Positions 7,849 through 10,509 of a DNA stretch of 10,509 nucleotides are shown piece by piece. The position numbers were made by a program, and so were the translations under genes. Location of the stretch: the NCBI GenBank assembly GCA_027040375.1, contig JALUMJ010000079.1:1-10509 (forward strand), read 5' to 3'. Within the stretch, counting starts at the first letter, position 1. Every line of letters starts with the position of its first letter. The notes under the pieces were generated by a model, which worked only from the letters and a program-made list of their open reading frames with translations, searched no databases and had not been told where the DNA came from. Source of the DNA: Campylobacteraceae bacterium (GTDB taxonomy: Bacteria > Campylobacterota > Campylobacteria > Campylobacterales > Sulfurospirillaceae).

Positions 7849-7871
7849 GTAAAATTTTTATTAAATTTTAC
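7849..7871. repeat. AT-rich perfect inverted repeat between radA and fliL
   Basis: The arms GTAAAATTT (7849-7857) and AAATTTTAC (7863-7871) pair perfectly over nine bases around the loop TTATT. The right arm is not followed by a T-tract on the rightward strand, and the stem is nearly all A-T, so it is a poor terminator. It lies directly upstream of the putative fliL -10 box and could be a protein-binding site or chance AT-rich symmetry. Confidence 0.4.
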
Positions 7872-7873
7872 GA

Positions 7874-7897
7874 TATAGTAATTAGAGATATAAAGGA
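7874..7897 (+). promoter_or_regulatory. Possible promoter and ribosome binding site of fliL-acpS
   Basis: TATAGT at 7874-7879 is one base off the TATAAT consensus and sits 24 bases before the fliL ATG. The site AAAGGA at 7892-7897 is six bases before the start, a strong placement. No sigma-54 (GG-N10-GC) or sigma-28 pattern was seen, so fliL may be expressed from a housekeeping promoter and by read-through from radA. Confidence 0.4.
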
Positions 7898-7903
7898 AAA
7901 ATT

Positions 7904-8434
7904 ATGGCAGAAGAAAAAACAGAAGAAGTTGTAGAGAAAAAATCTGGTGGTAGCATGGTGCTTATCATCGTGATAGTGCTCTTGGTTTTATTGTTAGCTG
8001 GTGGTGGTCTTGTGGCTTACTTTTTACTTAGTGGCAATGATAAGGCTCCAGCAGTAAATGCAACTCCCACTCAGGTAAAAAGTATGGAAAGCAGAAAAAG
8101 AAGAACAAAAAGATCGACTGATTATCTAACTGTTGGACCCATGTATCCTATGAGTCAATTTATCGTTAATCTTTTAAGCGAAAATGGCAGTAGATATTTA
8201 AAGACATCTATTGATTTGGAGATGGACAAGACCGAACTTTCAGCTGAACTTGACAAGAAAAAACCTCTTATAAGGGATATAATCATCAGAACTCTATCAT
8301 CTAAAACTTTTGAAGAAGTAAGCACGATGAAAGGTAAAGATAGGCTTAAAGACGAGATAGTAAATAAAGTAAATGATGTTCTTACCGATGGACAAATTAA
8401 AAATATATTTTTTACTGATTTCATAGTTCAATGA
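7904..8434 (+). CDS. fliL: Flagellar basal body-associated protein FliL
   Basis: FliL is an inner-membrane protein around the flagellar stator that influences motor torque and stator recruitment. The 176-residue protein has a short acidic/basic cytoplasmic tail (1-16), one strongly hydrophobic membrane helix (about 18-43, VLIIVIVLLVLLLAGGG), a linker with a cluster of basic residues (SRKRRTKRS, 63-71), and a periplasmic FliL domain (about 75-176). The domain carries the family pattern of a PMYPMSQFIVNL strand, a RYLKTSIDLEM strand, then PLIRDIIIRTLSSKTFEE and the C-terminal FFTDFIVQ. ATG 7904 has AAAGGA six bases upstream. The TGA stop overlaps the acpS start as ATGA. It is the only flagellar gene in the window, so it stands apart from any large flagellar cluster. 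Confidence 0.95.
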   Translation: MAEEKTEEVVEKKSGGSMVLIIVIVLLVLLLAGGGLVAYFLLSGNDKAPAVNATPTQVKSMESRKRRTKRSTDYLTVGPMYPMSQFIVNLLSENGSRYLKTSIDLEMDKTELSAELDKKKPLIRDIIIRTLSSKTFEEVSTMKGKDRLKDEIVNKVNDVLTDGQIKNIFFTDFIVQ

Positions 8435-8808
8435 TTGGTGTAGATTTAGTAAAAATAGAAAGAATAAAGAAATTTACAGAGCGTTTTGGAGACAAAGCGC
8501 TCAAAAAATTTCTCACTCCTAGCGAAATTAATTTAGCAAAATCAACCAACACAATAGCAGGTTTTTGGGCAGCAAAAGAGGCAATATCAAAAGCCTTAGG
8601 TCTAGGAATTTGCCAAAAATGCAGCTTTTTTGATATAAAAATTTATAAAAATGAAAAAAATAAGCCATACTTTAAACTTGCAAAAAAACTAATTCAAAAA
8701 TTTGATATCATAGATACAGATTTATCTATAACTCATGATGATGGGTATGCTATAGCAGTTGCCCATATAGAAACCAAAACCTCTAGCAATAAAGATATAA
8801 GTTTTTAA
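8431..8808 (+). CDS. acpS: Holo-[acyl-carrier-protein] synthase AcpS
   Basis: AcpS transfers 4'-phosphopantetheine from coenzyme A to a serine of apo-acyl carrier protein, switching on fatty acid synthesis; it works in the cytoplasm as a trimer. The protein has 125 residues, standard for the family. The N-terminal IGVDLVKIERI carries the magnesium-binding Asp (D5), and FWAAKEAISKALGLG (45-59) carries the magnesium-binding Glu (E50) and the helix lysines. The C-terminal LSITHDDGYAIAVAHIE matches the usual SISH-D-x-YA-A-A strand. The start is fixed by the ATGA overlap with fliL and by the family N-terminus; there is no separate ribosome binding site, so translation probably depends on ribosomes finishing fliL. 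The gene ends two bases into a strong hairpin terminator. Confidence 0.95.
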   Translation: MIGVDLVKIERIKKFTERFGDKALKKFLTPSEINLAKSTNTIAGFWAAKEAISKALGLGICQKCSFFDIKIYKNEKNKPYFKLAKKLIQKFDIIDTDLSITHDDGYAIAVAHIETKTSSNKDISF

Positions 8809-8837
8809 TCCAACCTTACATGTAAAGGTTGGATTTT
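8807..8837 (+). terminator. Strong intrinsic terminator after acpS, possibly acting in both directions
   Basis: A perfect 11-base stem, AATCCAACCTT (8807-8817) with AAGGTTGGATT (8825-8835), closes a seven-base loop ACATGTA. It is followed by TTTTAG and further T-rich sequence on the rightward strand. It overlaps the acpS stop codon and lies between two convergent genes. Read leftward, the stem is followed by TTAAAAAC rather than a T-tract, so termination for the leftward DUF3365 gene is less certain. Confidence 0.9.
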
Positions 8838-8843
8838 AGATTA

Positions 8844-9413
8844 TTATTTTATTATATCCGCTACAAATGCACCTCTAAAGTCGCCTAGTTTATAGTCTAT
8901 CGCTTTGTCATTAGGGTATTTCTCTTTGATAGTTTTATATGCGTCTTTGTTTCTGTGTTGCACATCACCGTGGCACACGAGACATTTTTTACCTATGAAG
9001 ATAGGTTTATAAACCTTATAATGATTTTCAGAAATTTTTTCAACTATCATTTTCGGAAGTTTTTTGCCCTCTTTTATCTGTTTTTCAAGTTTTTTAAGCA
9101 TTGCAATTTCATCTTTTGCTACAGGATAACCATTTTTATTTCTATTTTTGAGTGAAATCCTTTTTACACTTACACCTTTTGGGTAAGTTTCATTAATCTT
9201 TTTTGTAATACTCTTTGCACTTTTATAACAAAAATAAGCTGTGCTTTGAGGTCCGTGTGCCTTCATGCTTTTAGCAACTTCGCCTTTTAGCGTTTTACCA
9301 AGCTTTATAATTGCGCTCTTTGCTTCTAACTTAATCTCTTTGTTTGTTGCAGCTTGAACAGAAAGCACCAAAACAGTACTCGCAATTCCTATAGTCAATA
9401 TAGTTCGTTTCAT
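8844..9413 (-). CDS. Periplasmic DUF3365/Tll0287-like monohaem c-type protein
   Basis: This 189-residue protein has a signal peptide at 1-21 (KRTILTIGIASTVLVLSVQA, cleavage near VQA/A). A single haem-binding CLVCH (C144, C147, H148) lies in a KPIFIGKKCLVCHGD stretch. The pattern of an N-terminal helix with AYFCYKSA, then ISLKNRNKNG and a KxYKPI strand before CxxCH, fits the Tll0287-like haem domain, a PAS-like fold for periplasmic c-type haem proteins. Such domains are often the sensor part of a histidine kinase or GGDEF protein; here it stands alone, without a membrane or output domain. The mature part is very rich in lysine, so it should be basic. Start ATG 9413 has AAGGA six bases upstream. 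It may act as an electron carrier or a redox/gas sensor subunit; I cannot decide. It is convergent with acpS and follows the methyltransferase gene by 100 bases. Confidence 0.85.
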   Translation of the reverse strand: MKRTILTIGIASTVLVLSVQAATNKEIKLEAKSAIIKLGKTLKGEVAKSMKAHGPQSTAYFCYKSAKSITKKINETYPKGVSVKRISLKNRNKNGYPVAKDEIAMLKKLEKQIKEGKKLPKMIVEKISENHYKVYKPIFIGKKCLVCHGDVQHRNKDAYKTIKEKYPNDKAIDYKLGDFRGAFVADIIK

Positions 9414-9448
9414 TTAGTTTCCTTATAAATTTATTAATTTGTAGTTAT

Positions 9449-9475
9449 ATTATAACAAACTTATCCTTATTGCAA
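9449..9475 (-). promoter_or_regulatory. Promoter of the DUF3365 haem protein gene
   Basis: On the leftward strand a perfect TATAAT occurs at 9454-9449 and TTGCAA, similar to a -35 box, at 9475-9470, with a 15-base spacer, slightly short. The likely transcript start near 9442 leaves a leader of about 28 bases with AAGGA before ATG 9413. The 13-base symmetry GTTATATTATAAC (9444-9456) overlaps the -10 box. Confidence 0.55.
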
Positions 9476-9513
9476 TATAAGATAAAAACTATCTCTTTAG
9501 GATTTTTTATTGT

Positions 9514-10509
9514 TTAATATTTTCTAAAACATGCCATCTTAAACCTCTCTCCCATCATGGAAGGGTCTATTAGGATTTTTACTTTGTTTATCTCTTGTTC
9601 GTATATCTCTTTTGATGAGTTTTTTTGCAGGATTTCCAATAACTCTGTTAAGCCAAAATCCATCAGTGCTGAAAATTGGCTTGAGTATGATTCCAATTTT
9701 GCACCACTTTTTTCATATGCTTTTATAAGATACTCAAAATTTACATCATAAGTTATGTCACTTTTTTTATATAAATCTTTGAAGTTTTTGTCTATCTTTT
9801 TATCTTTTGCAAAATTGGTTAAAGAGAAAAAAGGATAGACTTTATGTTTGTCATATACTCTTATAGAAAAGTCATCTCTTGCATATCTGTCACCATAATC
9901 AAAAGTGACAAACTCAAATCTGTTAGTAGATTTATACATGTTAGTGGCAAACTCTTCATAGCCTATAGGCATCTCTCCTTTATGTATATCATAACTATTT
10001 GATAAAAACTCAGTTATTTCATCCATTTTGGAGAATTTTAATTTGCCTTTTTCTATGTTTAGCATTTGATTATCTTTTATAACTTCACAAGGAAATGCAT
10101 CAAAAATCTCATTTGCTATGAAAAAAGATTCATCGCATTTTAACTCTTTCAAGCTTTTTACATGTGTTAGTTTAATCTCCTCACCAAAAGAATTTTTGAA
10201 AAATTTTGCTTGAATATCTCTGTTTTGAGAAAAAGGTTCGACTATGGTAAATGAGAGAGTTTTGAGAAGTTCTGGCTTTAGTGTATAGATAAACTGAATC
10301 ATATCTGTCAAAAGATAGCCTTTGTGAGCACCTATCTCTACCACTCTACATGTAGAGCTTAAAAAGCCACTCTCTATAGTGTTTATCAATCTTTTAGCTA
10401 TGCAGCCTCCAAAAAACATACTGCTGCTTACTGCTGTGTAAAAGTCACCTTTCTTGCCTATGTCTCTGTGAATTTTATAATAGCCTTGGTCTCCATAGAG
10501 CCAATCGCT
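9514..10509 (-). CDS. MidA/NDUFAF7-like SAM-dependent methyltransferase (DUF185), 5' end outside the window
   Basis: The leftward frame is open from the window edge to the TAA at 9516-9514, giving 331 residues of a protein that normally has about 380. Bases 10420-10509 encode DWLYGDQGYYKIHRDIGKKG followed by FYTAVSSS, the typical N-terminal segment of this family with its DFYTA/TS.E site, so the Met at 10419 (MFFGGCIAKR) is internal. The cofactor fold is marked by VVEIGAHKGYLLTDM (about residues 54-68 of the visible part), the acidic strand end TIVEPF, and FFIANEIFDAFPCEVI, equivalent to the family's NELLDA.P motif. In mitochondria NDUFAF7 methylates an arginine of a complex I subunit; the bacterial target is not established, though complex I assembly is a reasonable guess. 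The frame is intact with no stops. It is separated from the haem protein gene by 100 bases containing that gene's promoter. Confidence 0.9.
   Translation of the reverse strand, partial: SDWLYGDQGYYKIHRDIGKKGDFYTAVSSSMFFGGCIAKRLINTIESGFLSSTCRVVEIGAHKGYLLTDMIQFIYTLKPELLKTLSFTIVEPFSQNRDIQAKFFKNSFGEEIKLTHVKSLKELKCDESFFIANEIFDAFPCEVIKDNQMLNIEKGKLKFSKMDEITEFLSNSYDIHKGEMPIGYEEFATNMYKSTNRFEFVTFDYGDRYARDDFSIRVYDKHKVYPFFSLTNFAKDKKIDKNFKDLYKKSDITYDVNFEYLIKAYEKSGAKLESYSSQFSALMDFGLTELLEILQKNSSKEIYEQEINKVKILIDPSMMGERFKMACFRKY

Noticed and set aside
9444..9456. GTTATATTATAAC symmetry as an operator
   Set aside because: It overlaps a TATAAT box, and such A/T symmetry arises readily by chance in this composition; reported only as a note in the promoter entry.
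9455..9513. Possible terminator after the methyltransferase gene
   Set aside because: Only imperfect stems (TTATC-TTAT with ATAAGGATAA) without a following T-tract; not convincing.
10417..10419. Met at 10419 as start of the methyltransferase
   Set aside because: The frame continues open to the window edge and encodes the conserved N-terminal GDxGYY...DFYTA segment, so this Met is internal.
1..10509. CRISPR arrays, insertion sequences, phage genes, toxin-antitoxin or defence systems, tRNA/rRNA genes
   Set aside because: No spaced direct repeats, transposase or integrase motifs, small paired toxin genes, or tRNA cloverleaf with CCA-type ends were seen; all large frames are assigned to known families.

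Overview
The window is an ordinary chromosomal stretch of about one third G+C. It most likely comes from a Campylobacterota (epsilonproteobacterial) genome of the Sulfurimonas/Sulfuricurvum kind. The clues are the AT-rich compact layout, repeated ATGA stop/start overlaps, a short FtsY (296 aa), RNase Y in a Gram-negative setting, fliL directly followed by acpS, and the pairing of a thioredoxin lipoprotein with ftsY and radA. From memory, and not checked here, Campylobacter jejuni keeps a similar set: rny and 5-FCL divergent from thioredoxin-ftsY-radA, and elsewhere fliL-acpS.

Layout: (1) Positions 4965 down to 1 form a leftward operon: 5-formyltetrahydrofolate cyclo-ligase, RNase Y (rny), an ABC exporter half-transporter, a secreted SYLF-domain (Ysc84) protein, and the N-terminal 129 residues of a DedA-family membrane protein that runs off the left edge. 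The DedA gene starts with TTG. (2) Positions 4966-5030 are a divergent promoter region. (3) Positions 5031-8808 run rightward: a TlpA-like thioredoxin lipoprotein, ftsY and radA, all overlapping; then a 77-base gap with a possible promoter; then fliL and acpS, again overlapping. A strong hairpin terminator at 8807-8835 closes the block. (4) Positions 8844-9413 carry a leftward gene for a periplasmic DUF3365/Tll0287-like monohaem c-type protein with its own promoter. (5) Positions 9514-10509 carry a leftward MidA/NDUFAF7-like methyltransferase gene, cut off by the right edge. Its reading frame stays open to base 10509, so the Met at 10419 is internal.

Together the genes cover housekeeping at the inner membrane and envelope: membrane-protein targeting (FtsY), mRNA decay (RNase Y), recombination (RadA), one-carbon folate repair, thiol redox, flagellar motor assembly (FliL), acyl-carrier-protein activation (AcpS), and likely lipid or envelope transport (ABC exporter, SYLF, DedA). 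I see no mobile element, CRISPR array, phage gene, tRNA or rRNA, and no gene-free stretch over 300 bases.

I find no convincing new system. The points most worth a second look are the candidate Cys/His haem ligation in the DUF3365 protein, the recurrent TACATGTA motif that forms the loop of two intergenic hairpins, the hairpin overlapping the only purine-rich stretch ahead of the ABC gene, the altered GQN motif in FtsY, and the ABC-SYLF-DedA grouping.
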